Shown here: positions 24,833 through 33,153 of the stretch, piece by piece
How positions within the stretch are numbered: position 1 is the stretch's first letter
Layout of the letters: each line of letters starts with the position of its first letter
Assembly (NCBI GenBank): GCA_945878135.1
Contig: CAMDUL010000001.1
Location: 62,001 to 126,000, forward strand
Origin: Chthoniobacter flavus
GTDB taxonomy: Bacteria > Verrucomicrobiota > Verrucomicrobiia > Chthoniobacterales > JACTMZ01
DNA length: 64,000 nt
Direction: 5' to 3'
Position numbers and translations under genes: made by a program
The notes under the pieces: model-generated
Databases searched by the model: none
What the model was told of the DNA's origin: nothing
The model's input: the letters and a program-made list of their open reading frames with translations, nothing else

Positions 24833-26382
24833 CAAACCGCGGGATCGCGGTTGAGGAGCGCCATACCGCTCTTGAGGAGGACAGGTTTCGAGATCGGCTC
24901 GCGGTTACCGACGATTTTCACGGCCTGCGCGCCGGCGAGTTGTCCGAGGAAAGTCGTGAGATCGACCGGCAGGCCATTCCTTGCGGCCAAGGCCATGACC
25001 GAGAAGAACGCGTCCCCTGCCCCGATCGTATCGGTGATGTCGTCGCCCAGCGGCGGACAGGCGGCTTTGCTGCCGCCGGCATCGATGCCGATCGTTTTCA
25101 CGGCGCCGCGGGTGAGCCATCCGGCGCGGGCGTTGAGGTGTCCGCGGAGTTTGTCCAACTCGGCGCCGAAATCGACGTGGCGGTGACCGCAGGAAAGCAG
25201 GATTTCCTGTTCATCCAACGAGAAGACGTCCGCGCGGCGGTATTGACGCGAGATGATGTTGAACCCGTGGTTGTTGGAATTGGTCTGGCAGTTGAGCGCG
25301 AGGAAAACCCCGCTGTCTTGCAGGAAGTCGCGGACGGCCTGCTGCATAAGGCCGTGGCCAAAGTCGGCCAGCACGACGAGATCGGCATTCTTGATCTCTG
25401 CTTCGAGTTTACCCAACACGCGATCGATCACCGCCTGCTTCGGCGCATCGGCATTGATGAAATTCACGCTGAAAAGCTTGCTCAGGTCCTTGCCCTCACT
25501 GACCGGTTCGACATAGCGCTGCTTGATAATGGAGACGAAGTCCGGATCGCGGACCGCTGCGTCGTCCTCTGTCGGCATGAACATGCGCAGAGTCGGCTCG
25601 AGCCAACCTTCCGTCCCAAGTAGCGAGACCAAACGGACATTCGGCGTGAACTGCTTGATGTGACGGTAGACAGCGAGCGCGCCGCCGGCTTGGGCTTCCT
25701 CCTCGAGATAGCGACCGGAAATGATGCGATTCTTCGAGGTGAGACCCTGAACTTTGACGAAAGAGTATTTGTCGAAAATGGTGTCGCCGACAACGAGCAC
25801 GCGAAGGCCGGCAAATCCGGCCACCGCGTCGGCAAGATCCTGTGGGGAGATGCGTGAAGCCAGTTGTCCACAGAACTCGGCGACCTCATGGTTGGCCGTC
25901 TCAAAGTGACGGTTCAGTAGCCGCGTGGAGCTGAAGACCACGTCGCCGAGATAGCGGACTTCGCCGCCATACTTTTGAACCGTGGCGACGTCATCGTGGA
26001 TGTTGCCGGTAACGTCATTGGCCGCATCGGCGTATTCGGTGCCCTTGCAATAGATGCTCGGCTTGACCGTTTCGATCGCCTCGACGGCGGCGGTATGCGG
26101 AACAAGCACCACATAGTCGACGCAGGAGAGCGCGGCCAGTGTGCGGCCGCGGAGCGCGTCGTTGAAATATGGCCGTCCCGGGCCTTTGTTGACGTGTTTC
26201 TCGTCGGTGACGGTGACAACAAGGACATCGCCGAGCTTCTTGGCCTCTTCGAGGTGAACGATATGGCCGGGATGGACGAGATCAAAGGTGCCGTGGCACT
26301 GCACCAGGCGCTTGCCTTCGCCGCGCAGTTTGTCGAAGAGCGCAGGCGCTTCGGCGAAGGGGATGATTTTCTCGGAAGCCAT
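24832..26382 (-). CDS. nucleotidyltransferase-PfkB sugar kinase fusion (HldE domains in reverse order)
   Basis: Residues 1-150 form a cytidylyltransferase-like domain (CHGTFDLVHPGHIVHLEEAK with the HxGH motif). Residues 190-510 form a PfkB carbohydrate kinase (LVVGDTIFDKY and the anion hole DTIGAGDAFFSV). HldE, which makes ADP-heptose, has the same two domains with the kinase first; here the transferase comes first. It likely phosphorylates a sugar phosphate and activates it as a nucleotide sugar. Together with a transketolase, which can form seven-carbon or longer ketoses, a heptose-like product is plausible. It overlaps the upstream SDR gene by one base. Confidence 0.87.
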   Translation of the reverse strand: MASEKIIPFAEAPALFDKLRGEGKRLVQCHGTFDLVHPGHIVHLEEAKKLGDVLVVTVTDEKHVNKGPGRPYFNDALRGRTLAALSCVDYVVLVPHTAAVEAIETVKPSIYCKGTEYADAANDVTGNIHDDVATVQKYGGEVRYLGDVVFSSTRLLNRHFETANHEVAEFCGQLASRISPQDLADAVAGFAGLRVLVVGDTIFDKYSFVKVQGLTSKNRIISGRYLEEEAQAGGALAVYRHIKQFTPNVRLVSLLGTEGWLEPTLRMFMPTEDDAAVRDPDFVSIIKQRYVEPVSEGKDLSKLFSVNFINADAPKQAVIDRVLGKLEAEIKNADLVVLADFGHGLMQQAVRDFLQDSGVFLALNCQTNSNNHGFNIISRQYRRADVFSLDEQEILLSCGHRHVDFGAELDKLRGHLNARAGWLTRGAVKTIGIDAGGSKAACPPLGDDITDTIGAGDAFFSVMALAARNGLPVDLTTFLGQLAGAQAVKIVGNREPISKPVLLKSGMALLNRDPAV

Positions 26383-27416
26383 CAGCGGGCGAGATAATCG
26401 AGGCAGCCGGCGTCGCGGCCGACTTGCATGAACTTCATGTTGTAGTGCTCGGCGGCGTCGATGTCGGAGAACTGACCGGACTCAAGCACGCTGCGGAGAT
26501 GAGCCACCTCCTGCTTGATGCTGCTGACCGGTTTGTAGCCGAGATCGCGCAGAATGCGGTCCGATGAAATGTGGTAGTCGCGGTGGTCGGTGGTATCGGA
26601 CACTTCTATCTTGACGTTAAGATCGGACAACTCGGACTGGATGATTTTGGCGATGTCGATGACCTTGTGGTTTTCGAAACCGAAGTTGAAAGTGCGCCCG
26701 TTGATCTTTTCGGCCGGAGCTTCAACCAGCAGCCCGTAGAGATTGATCATGTCGGTCATACCGACGTTCGGGCGGCGTTGCTGCCCGCCGTGCACCGTGA
26801 TCACTTTTTTGCGCAGCGCATCGGCTGTGAGCTTGTTGACCGTCAGGTCAAAACGCTGGCGCGGCGAATAGCCGCAGATGGTGGCGGGACGAACATTGAC
26901 CGCACAAAAGTCGGGACCCGCCGCGGAGAGGACAAGCCACTCGGACAGGGCCTTGTATTTCGAGTAATAAGTAAGCGGTTCGGGCTCGAGGCGCTCGTTG
27001 ATTTCGGATTCCGTGCGTGCCCCAAACACACTGGAGGACGACGCATTGATGAAACGCTTCACGCCGGCCTCTTTGGCCAGCGCGAGGAGCATGCCGACCG
27101 CATCGAAGTTCACTTGGCGGGTGAGGACTTCGTCGATATCGCCGGTCGGATCATTGGAGATAGCGGCGAGGTGGATGACGGTATCGCGTCCGGCGAGGGC
27201 TTCGCGCACTTTGGCCGCATCGCGAAGATCACCGCGGACCAGACTGAAGCGTTTTTCCCATTCCGGCCATTTCGGGTCGGCCTTGAGGGCGTCGAGGCCT
27301 GCTTCGGTATAAAGCATGAGATCAAGGACACGAACATCATGTCCGAGGGACAAAAGATGCGGAACGAGTCGGCTGCCGACGTAGCCGAAGCCACCTGTTA
27401 CTAATATTTTTGCCAT
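26382..27416 (-). CDS. NAD-dependent epimerase/dehydratase (extended SDR)
   Basis: This 344-residue enzyme has the Rossmann motif ILVTGGFGYVGSRLV, INASSSSVFG, and the catalytic TYYSKYKAL (YxxxK). Its sequence resembles the nucleotide-sugar SDRs that accompany HldE-type enzymes and transketolases in glycan loci. It probably epimerises or dehydrates the nucleotide sugar made by the fused kinase-nucleotidyltransferase, which starts at its stop codon. Exact chemistry is unknown. Confidence 0.9.
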   Translation of the reverse strand: MAKILVTGGFGYVGSRLVPHLLSLGHDVRVLDLMLYTEAGLDALKADPKWPEWEKRFSLVRGDLRDAAKVREALAGRDTVIHLAAISNDPTGDIDEVLTRQVNFDAVGMLLALAKEAGVKRFINASSSSVFGARTESEINERLEPEPLTYYSKYKALSEWLVLSAAGPDFCAVNVRPATICGYSPRQRFDLTVNKLTADALRKKVITVHGGQQRRPNVGMTDMINLYGLLVEAPAEKINGRTFNFGFENHKVIDIAKIIQSELSDLNVKIEVSDTTDHRDYHISSDRILRDLGYKPVSSIKQEVAHLRSVLESGQFSDIDAAEHYNMKFMQVGRDAGCLDYLAR

Positions 27417-27426
27417 AAGAAGAAAA

Positions 27427-27506
27427 ATTCAGAGTGAAGAGTGCAGAATGATGAGTTTAGGGAACAGTTCTGAAGTTCTGCACTGTGCATTTTGCATTCA
27501 TCACTT
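27427..27506. repeat. inverted pair of GCAGAATGATGAG/TGCATTTTGCATTCATC repeats
   Basis: The 93-base spacer consists of AGAGTGCAGAATGATGAG on one side and TTCTGCACTGTGCATTTTGC, then ATTCATCAC, on the other, an imperfect inverted pair of the unit also found at 23490-23519 and 24736-24832. Nothing else is visible in the spacer. Confidence 0.65.
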
Positions 27507-27509
27507 CCC

Positions 27510-28517
27510 TCACGCCTTGTGGATGTAGTTCTTTGGTTGTTCGCGGAGGGTGTCCAGGTTGGCGTCGATCCAACGCTTGGTGTCGGCGATCCCCTCCTCC
27601 AGCGAGACGCGATCCTGCCATCCGAGCTTGGTGCGGGCGAGACTGGCGTCTAGGAGGTAGGCGGAGTCCTTGCCGGGGCGGTCGGCCACGATTTCGGCGA
27701 AGTCTTCGAACTTCACGCCGGCTTGGTCGCACATCAGGGCAACGAGGTCACGGATGGAAATGGTGCGCTTGGTCGACAAATGAAAAACATCCCCCGGATC
27801 CCCGCTCAGCGCGGCGCGGAGGGTGCCGTCCGAGACATCGTCGATATGGATGAATGAACGCAGCGAGTGTCCGCCGCCGTGGAGTTGGAGCTTTTGACCG
27901 AGCGCCAGGAAAAGAAGTGTGCGCGGAACAATGCGGTAGAGTTGCTGTCCGGGACCAAAGACATTGGCAGCGCGGGTGAAGACGGCGGGGAAGTTGTATT
28001 GGCGGATGAAGGTTTGCAGGTGAAGGTCGCACGCGGCGCGGGACGCGGCGTAGGGCGTGCTCGGATTGAAGGGCGCGTCTTCCCGCACGTCGCCGGAGCA
28101 GCTGCCGTAGACTTCGGGCGTCGAAACGTGGACGTATTTCTTTAGCCCGGACATTTTGCGCAGCCCGTCGTGGAGACGCACATTGGCGACGACATTGGTC
28201 TGATACCAGTGGTCCGGATTCTCCCAACTTTCGGCCACCATGCTCTGCGCGGCGAAGTTGACCACATAGGGCGCGTGGAAATCCGCTGTCGCGTCGAGGA
28301 TCTCTTTCGTATGGTGGTTGAGATCGAACTGAGAGAAGCGGAAGCGGGACAATTCCTCCGGCGTGCGCTGCCAGCGATACGGGAGAAAAACCGGGTGCGC
28401 CTCGACCGAACGGCTGGTCCCGAGAACTTCCCACCCCTCGCGCAGGCAGTGCGAAACGAAGCTCGCCCCGGAAAACGAGTTGCTGCCGATGACAACAATG
28501 CGCTTCGGATCACTCAT
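27510..28517 (-). CDS. extended SDR, nucleotide-sugar 4,6-dehydratase-like
   Basis: The 335-residue protein resembles dTDP-glucose and GDP-mannose 4,6-dehydratases: VNFAAQSMVAESWENP, HVSTPEVYGSC (Thr-Pro-Glu of the dehydratase site), and the late FIHIDDVSDG. Two motifs are unusual. The glycine-rich loop reads IGSNSFSGASFV, and the catalytic YxxxK is YAASR, with Arg for Lys (codon CGC). The dehydratase TxE triad remains. It may be a variant subfamily or have altered activity. Its start overlaps the upstream hypothetical gene by 8 bases. Confidence 0.86.
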   Translation of the reverse strand: MSDPKRIVVIGSNSFSGASFVSHCLREGWEVLGTSRSVEAHPVFLPYRWQRTPEELSRFRFSQFDLNHHTKEILDATADFHAPYVVNFAAQSMVAESWENPDHWYQTNVVANVRLHDGLRKMSGLKKYVHVSTPEVYGSCSGDVREDAPFNPSTPYAASRAACDLHLQTFIRQYNFPAVFTRAANVFGPGQQLYRIVPRTLLFLALGQKLQLHGGGHSLRSFIHIDDVSDGTLRAALSGDPGDVFHLSTKRTISIRDLVALMCDQAGVKFEDFAEIVADRPGKDSAYLLDASLARTKLGWQDRVSLEEGIADTKRWIDANLDTLREQPKNYIHKA

Positions 28518-29292
28518 TGGGTGCGGTCGAGGCCGGAAGTTCGGGCATCATGGATGCCGGGGCGGAACCCTGGCGGAACCGGCCTTGCTCGAGGCGCAAA
28601 AGCCGATACCACAGCTCCTCCACACGATTGCGGTAGTTGCCGGAGTTGCGTTGCCAGCTGATGCCGATGGCCGCCTCGAAGTGCCGGCGTTCGTTTTCGG
28701 ACAAATCTTTCCCGGCTTGGGGATCGGGTGACACCCCTTGCACCGGAGAGCCCAATTTGACGAGCCTCTCCATGTGCCGGTCGCGGTCTTCGAGCGCCTC
28801 CTGCAAAATCTGCGCGATGGTCGCCGCGGTCGCGTAGATCTCCTCGTCGTCGAGATTGACCTTCTCGCGCTCGGTGCGGAAGGCGGCCTGCAACCCGGCG
28901 AGGCTTTCCGGACTGTATCCGGCAGCGCCTGTCTCCAGCGGGGCGAGGATCGGGTCGATGAAAGGCAGCAAGCGCCCGCTGGGTGCCCCGCCGGCAAGTT
29001 GGTAGGGACTGCTGCGCTCCTGCTGGAGAAACCAGGCAAAGCCGAGGACCGCCAGGACCAGCAGTGCGAGAACCCATAGCCACGCGGCCGTGTTGCGGTC
29101 GGAGGGCGCAGCCCGGACTGCCGCGGGAAAACGGATATCTCCTCCGGGCCCGGTCCGGTTGCCGCCGCGATGCTGACGGCGGGGACTTTCCTCCTCTTCG
29201 GGCAAGGAGGAACGGCGGCGGCGACGACGGCGGCGGGGCGTTTCCGGAGGGAACGGCTCACGCGAGGGTTGGTCGATATCGTCGAAGATCAT
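28510..29292 (-). CDS. hypothetical single-pass membrane protein, first gene after the ops-like element
   Basis: I do not recognise the family. The 260-residue protein has a very basic N-terminus (an eight-arginine run near 20-27), one transmembrane helix at about 70-89 (WLWVLALLVLAVLGFAWFL), then an extracytoplasmic or periplasmic, mostly helical region with acidic stretches. It lacks enzyme motifs. Its place between the NusG-type regulator and the first sugar enzyme suggests an accessory role in the envelope glycan pathway, but this is a guess from position. Confidence 0.75.
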   Translation of the reverse strand: MIFDDIDQPSREPFPPETPRRRRRRRRSSLPEEEESPRRQHRGGNRTGPGGDIRFPAAVRAAPSDRNTAAWLWVLALLVLAVLGFAWFLQQERSSPYQLAGGAPSGRLLPFIDPILAPLETGAAGYSPESLAGLQAAFRTEREKVNLDDEEIYATAATIAQILQEALEDRDRHMERLVKLGSPVQGVSPDPQAGKDLSENERRHFEAAIGISWQRNSGNYRNRVEELWYRLLRLEQGRFRQGSAPASMMPELPASTAPNE

Positions 29293-29305
29293 GCGCGCGA
29301 TTCAG

Positions 29306-29318
29306 GCAAGCTGCCGCC
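29306..29318 (-). promoter_or_regulatory. ops-like element
   Basis: On the minus strand the sequence is GGCGGCAGCTTGC, 13 bases before the next start codon and 65 bases after the NusG-type gene. The E. coli ops element bound by RfaH is GGCGGTAGCGTG; this matches 10 of 12 bases. It also contains a small stem (GGCA-GCT-TGCC), and ops forms a hairpin too. In GC-rich DNA chance is a fair rival explanation. Confidence 0.4.
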
Positions 29319-29383
29319 CTTGGTCGCGGAGAGAACTCCCCGACCCTGCGGCCACACGTTGGGATAACGGCGCGATAAGTTTT

Positions 29384-29953
29384 TCAATCGGTGCGGGCCA
29401 CCGAGCGGCCCGCGAGCGGATGCACTTTGCCCGGGACAACACGGTCGAGCATGACCTCGACCTCCCGCTGGGTGCCGAGCAGATCGAGCAGGACGGCCAC
29501 ACGCTCCTTGGCCGGCATGACCCGCGTGACCACCGCCCGAAGGCCTTTGAACGGTCCGTCCAGGACAGTGACCTCGTCTCCCGGCACGACATCGGGGACG
29601 ATCTCGATGACTTCGTTGTCGCGGACAAAATGACGCAACTCGCCGATGACCTCTTCGGCCACGACCGAGGGTTGTCCGCCAAAACCGATGATCCTCGACA
29701 CGCCCATGGACGAGGCCACCAAGCGGTAATGGGTGCGGTAGGGAAACCGTCCGAAGATGTAACCCGGAAAGAGCGCTTCCTCGAACCACTTCTTGCCGGT
29801 AGCCGTGACGCGCTGGAAACGCAGCACCGGGCTGAACACCTCGAGACCGGCTTGGGAGCGGAGGAATTGGGCGGCCAGTTTCTCGTGCTTGGGCTGGGTC
29901 TGAAGACAGAACCAAAGCGGATCGGTCGACTCCATGAGCGGGTGGTTTTCCAT
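29384..29953 (-). CDS. specialised NusG paralogue (RfaH/UpxY/LoaP-like transcription antiterminator)
   Basis: The 189-residue product has the NusG N-terminal domain (WFCLQTQPKHEKLAAQFL and LFPGYIFGRF) and a KOW motif (GDEVTVLDGPFKGLRAVV). General nusG genes sit beside secE/rplK; this one heads a surface-sugar cluster, as specialised NusG paralogues do. These bind RNA polymerase and stop it ending transcription early in long operons. It follows a GbsR/MarR-type gene and precedes about 23 kb of co-directional sugar genes, its likely target. A second ATG at 29935 is a possible start. Confidence 0.88.
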   Translation of the reverse strand: MENHPLMESTDPLWFCLQTQPKHEKLAAQFLRSQAGLEVFSPVLRFQRVTATGKKWFEEALFPGYIFGRFPYRTHYRLVASSMGVSRIIGFGGQPSVVAEEVIGELRHFVRDNEVIEIVPDVVPGDEVTVLDGPFKGLRAVVTRVMPAKERVAVLLDLLGTQREVEVMLDRVVPGKVHPLAGRSVARTD

Positions 29954-29958
29954 GGCGT

Positions 29959-30465
29959 CTATATTTTGAGAAAAGTGGACACGAGAGGCACGAGGCGACG
30001 GGCTTTGTTATGCCACGCTTGCAGCCGCTCGACACGCCCGGAGAGACCCTCGGGCGCCCCGTTGCAGGGATCATCCACCGCCGCACGCAGGCGGTCGAGC
30101 CGCTCGTCGGCCCGCTCCATCTTGGCCGACAATTGGTCGCGCAGAAAACCCCGGACCAAAGCCGGCAATTCCGCCTCGGCCTCGAAATAGTCTTTGCGGT
30201 CCCCGGGAAGATGGCTGACCCGCACCGCCCCCACCCCGCGCAGAAGACGCAGCCCCTGGCTCGCCGACCCCTTGCTGATCCCGAGTGTGGCCACCAAGTC
30301 ATCGAGCGTCATGAGCTCCCCTCGGGCGAAGAGCAGGCCGTAGATCTCCCCGACCGAGCGGGGTAGCGAGAGGTATTTGCCGAGGTGCACGAAAAACTCC
30401 AACAACTCCCTCTCGGCCGGACCCAAACGGGACGGAGAGACTTGGGGTATTGTCGCGGCCGGCAT
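29959..30465 (-). CDS. GbsR/MarR-type transcriptional regulator
   Basis: This 168-residue protein has a winged helix-turn-helix (LDDLVATLGISKGSASQGLR and a wing VRVSHLPGDRKDYFEAE) and a long helical C-terminus, the GbsR layout. I use the ATG at 30465 because a sigma70-like promoter lies at 30478-30505; a GTG at 30486 would fall inside it. The gene lies 5 bases before the NusG paralogue, and the pair probably governs the sugar cluster. The ligand is unknown. Confidence 0.85.
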   Translation of the reverse strand: MPAATIPQVSPSRLGPAERELLEFFVHLGKYLSLPRSVGEIYGLLFARGELMTLDDLVATLGISKGSASQGLRLLRGVGAVRVSHLPGDRKDYFEAEAELPALVRGFLRDQLSAKMERADERLDRLRAAVDDPCNGAPEGLSGRVERLQAWHNKARRLVPLVSTFLKI

Positions 30466-30477
30466 GGAATAGGACCA

Positions 30478-30505
30478 ATTATGCACTGAAAAGCGCAGGA
30501 TTCAA
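30478..30505 (-). promoter_or_regulatory. candidate sigma70-type promoter of the sugar cluster
   Basis: On the minus strand TTGAAT (30500-30505) and CATAAT (30478-30483) are separated by 16 bases. Transcription would begin only about 5-8 bases before the ATG at 30465, so the message would be nearly leaderless. Confidence 0.4.
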
Positions 30506-30539
30506 TCTTCGGTGAACAAATTGAACGTTAAAAAGGGGC

Positions 30540-31307
30540 TCAAGGGGCAAGCTGAGACTTTTCCAGTTCGTGCCGTGCTCCGCATCGCGGACAGGAAACA
30601 CGGATGTGGCTATCCCCGCCGAAAATCGCATCCAGATCGCCGCGCAGGGCCGGAGCGATTGCCTCGGCGATTTTTCCGGCCGTGCAACCGCACCCGAAGC
30701 GGTAAACTCTCGTTTCGAGCGGCGGCTTGCCATCAAGGCAGAGCTGATCGATCTCCTCCGTGCCGACCGACTGCAACCAATCGAGGTCGGCGTCCGGCTG
30801 GGCCACGAGCAAAGCGAACGCGTCGCCCCCCAACCGGAAATACCGCGCTCCACGCTGTTCGCTCGACCCGTAAAAAGCCGCCGCCGCGGCCAACAGGTCA
30901 CCACCGGCAAACTCCACCGAGCTGCGACGACGCAGACCATCGGGGCCGGCCGTCTCCGCATGGAGGACGTTGCCGCCGACCGCGCGCACTTGCCGCTCGA
31001 ACGCCTGCCCGGTGACCAATCCCGATGGATTTTCGGCCACAGCGAACAAATTGACCCCTGCATCCTCGAGATGAACGGTCCAGGCGCAGGTCAACGTCCG
31101 TGGTTGCGCCGCCGCGTGCAAAGCCAGCGCCGCGAGCAAGGTCTTGAGCTTCTCGTCCATGCCCTGCGCCAGCACCACGCCGGTTTGGCCGAGGTGGAGG
31201 TAGAAATCCATGAAGACCGGACCGAAATCCGCAGCGCAGAGCAAGGCATTGCGGCCCCGCACGAAGCGGCAGGCCACATTCGCCGCGGAGTCATCCACCG
31301 GGCTCAT
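30540..31307 (-). CDS. hslO: Hsp33-family redox-regulated chaperonin
   Basis: With the ATG at 31307 (ATGA overlap with the DUF2062 gene) the product is 255 residues. The C-terminal zinc site is typical: FGCGCTAGKI, then CPRCGARHEL, giving four cysteines in a CxC-x(n)-CxxC pattern. Hsp33 is a cytoplasmic holdase switched on by oxidation of these cysteines. The N-terminal part is somewhat short (E. coli Hsp33 has about 292 residues) and diverged. Longer readings of this frame run across the DUF2062 gene and are not credible. Confidence 0.85.
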   Translation of the reverse strand: MSPVDDSAANVACRFVRGRNALLCAADFGPVFMDFYLHLGQTGVVLAQGMDEKLKTLLAALALHAAAQPRTLTCAWTVHLEDAGVNLFAVAENPSGLVTGQAFERQVRAVGGNVLHAETAGPDGLRRRSSVEFAGGDLLAAAAAFYGSSEQRGARYFRLGGDAFALLVAQPDADLDWLQSVGTEEIDQLCLDGKPPLETRVYRFGCGCTAGKIAEAIAPALRGDLDAIFGGDSHIRVSCPRCGARHELEKSQLAP

Positions 31308-31861
31308 GGCGGTGGCGCCGTGGGACGCGGGACCCCGGCGGGAAGCTGGTGGCTGCGCCACCAACGTTCGGCCACCGCGCCCCAGAACGCATTGATCAGC
31401 GAATAGGCCAGCGCCGCACAAACCAACCCCGTCACCGCGCAACCCAGCAGGAGCGGGCCCGGCACCCCGGCGGCAAGATCGAGCAATGAATCGGCAGGGA
31501 CCCCGGCGGGAGCATCTTGCCGCAGCAACCAGGCGCCCAAGCGGTATTGCCAGTAGAGGATGATCGGCCATGTCACGGGATTTGTGATCCAGACCACGGT
31601 GATGGCCGCGGGCATGTTGAAGCGCAGCAGGTAAGCGGTGATCCCGGACGGCAGCATCTGGAAGGGAATCGGCATCATCGCCCAGAAAAGTCCGGTCGCC
31701 GCACCCAAGGCGACGCCATGACGCCGCGGACGCCACAACTCCGGGGAGAACAAGCGGTCTCCCAACAAACGGTGCAGCCAGGTGCCGCGCACGTGCCGCT
31801 GGCGGGGGACCTTCTTGAGCCACGGACGGAACCGCGACCGCCGCAATCGCATGAGGCTCAT
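31304..31861 (-). CDS. DUF2062 membrane protein
   Basis: The 185-residue protein matches DUF2062: a basic N-terminus, then LGAATGLFWAMMPIPFQMLP, and the strongly conserved ITNPVTWPIILYWQYRLG, with three hydrophobic segments. DUF2062 proteins are small inner-membrane proteins of unknown function, often near glycosyltransferases. It is divergent from glnB and overlaps hslO. Confidence 0.88.
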   Translation of the reverse strand: MSLMRLRRSRFRPWLKKVPRQRHVRGTWLHRLLGDRLFSPELWRPRRHGVALGAATGLFWAMMPIPFQMLPSGITAYLLRFNMPAAITVVWITNPVTWPIILYWQYRLGAWLLRQDAPAGVPADSLLDLAAGVPGPLLLGCAVTGLVCAALAYSLINAFWGAVAERWWRSHQLPAGVPRPTAPPP

Positions 31862-31863
31862 GA

Positions 31864-32274
<411 letters not shown>

Positions 32275-32311
32275 CCGCCGGGATTCCGACCGCAACTGCG
32301 GACCATCCGCC

Positions 32312-33151
32312 GTGGATAATTTCCAAGCTCTCGTCCTCGGTCTTGTTGAGGGCCTGACCGAGTATCTGCCGGTCAGTTCCACCGGTCACCTTTTGCTCGC
32401 GCAGAGGTTGATGGGCATCGAGTCGAGCACCGCCTCCGACGCCTTCGCCATCTGCATCCAAGCCGGCGCCATTCTCGCCGTCCTCGGTCTTTACCGCGGA
32501 CGCGTCGGGCAAATGACCCTGGGTCTGCTCGGCCGCGACGAGACCGGACGCCGTCTGCTTTTCAATCTCGTCGCCGCGTTCGTCCCCGCGGCCGTGCTCG
32601 GCCTCTTGCTGGAGAAGACGATCAAAAAATACCTTTTCGGCGGCGACGAATGGGGACTCTGGCCGGTGGTGGCCGCGTGGCTGGTCGGCGGTCTGGCCAT
32701 CCTTGCAGTTTCCTTCGCCCGGAAGCGCCGCGGCGCCTCCCCGACCACCGGCTTCGCCCTCGACAACCTCACCATGCGCATGGCCCTGATTGTCGGCGTC
32801 GCGCAATGCCTCGCCATGTGGCCCGGCGTCAGCCGCAGTCTCATCACCATCGTGGGCGGCGTGCTGGTCGGGCTTTCGCTGCCCGCCGCTGTCGAGCTGA
32901 GCTTTCTCCTCGGCGTGATCACGCTCACGGCCGCCACGGCCTATGACGCGCTCAAGCACGGTCCGGAAATGCTCGCCACCTACGGCGCCGTTCCCCTGCT
33001 CATAGGTTTCGGCGCGGCCTGGTTGTCCGCCGTGCTCGCCGTCCAGTGGATGGTCGGCTACCTCAAGTCGCACGGGATGGAGATCTTCGGATGGTATCGG
33101 GTTCTTCTGGCCATGGCCGTGACCGCTTGGCTGCTCTGGCCCGCCACTTGA
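32312..33151 (+). CDS. uppP: undecaprenyl-diphosphatase
   Basis: This 279-residue polytopic enzyme recycles undecaprenyl diphosphate to the monophosphate carrier for peptidoglycan and O-antigen. Both catalytic motifs are present: GLVEGLTEYLPVSSTGHLLL near the start and PGVSRSLITIVGG at about 172. It begins with a GTG at 32312. BacA-type overproduction gives bacitracin resistance in E. coli. Confidence 0.96.
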   Translation: MDNFQALVLGLVEGLTEYLPVSSTGHLLLAQRLMGIESSTASDAFAICIQAGAILAVLGLYRGRVGQMTLGLLGRDETGRRLLFNLVAAFVPAAVLGLLLEKTIKKYLFGGDEWGLWPVVAAWLVGGLAILAVSFARKRRGASPTTGFALDNLTMRMALIVGVAQCLAMWPGVSRSLITIVGGVLVGLSLPAAVELSFLLGVITLTAATAYDALKHGPEMLATYGAVPLLIGFGAAWLSAVLAVQWMVGYLKSHGMEIFGWYRVLLAMAVTAWLLWPAT

Positions 33152-33153
33152 CC

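Noticed and set aside
29293-29383. Gene or riboswitch between the NusG paralogue and the next gene
   Set aside because: No frame with a plausible start, and no riboswitch class I recognise; only the ops-like word stands out.
6124-30505. Insertion sequence or integron
   Set aside because: No transposase, integrase or terminal inverted repeats were found despite the mosaic look.
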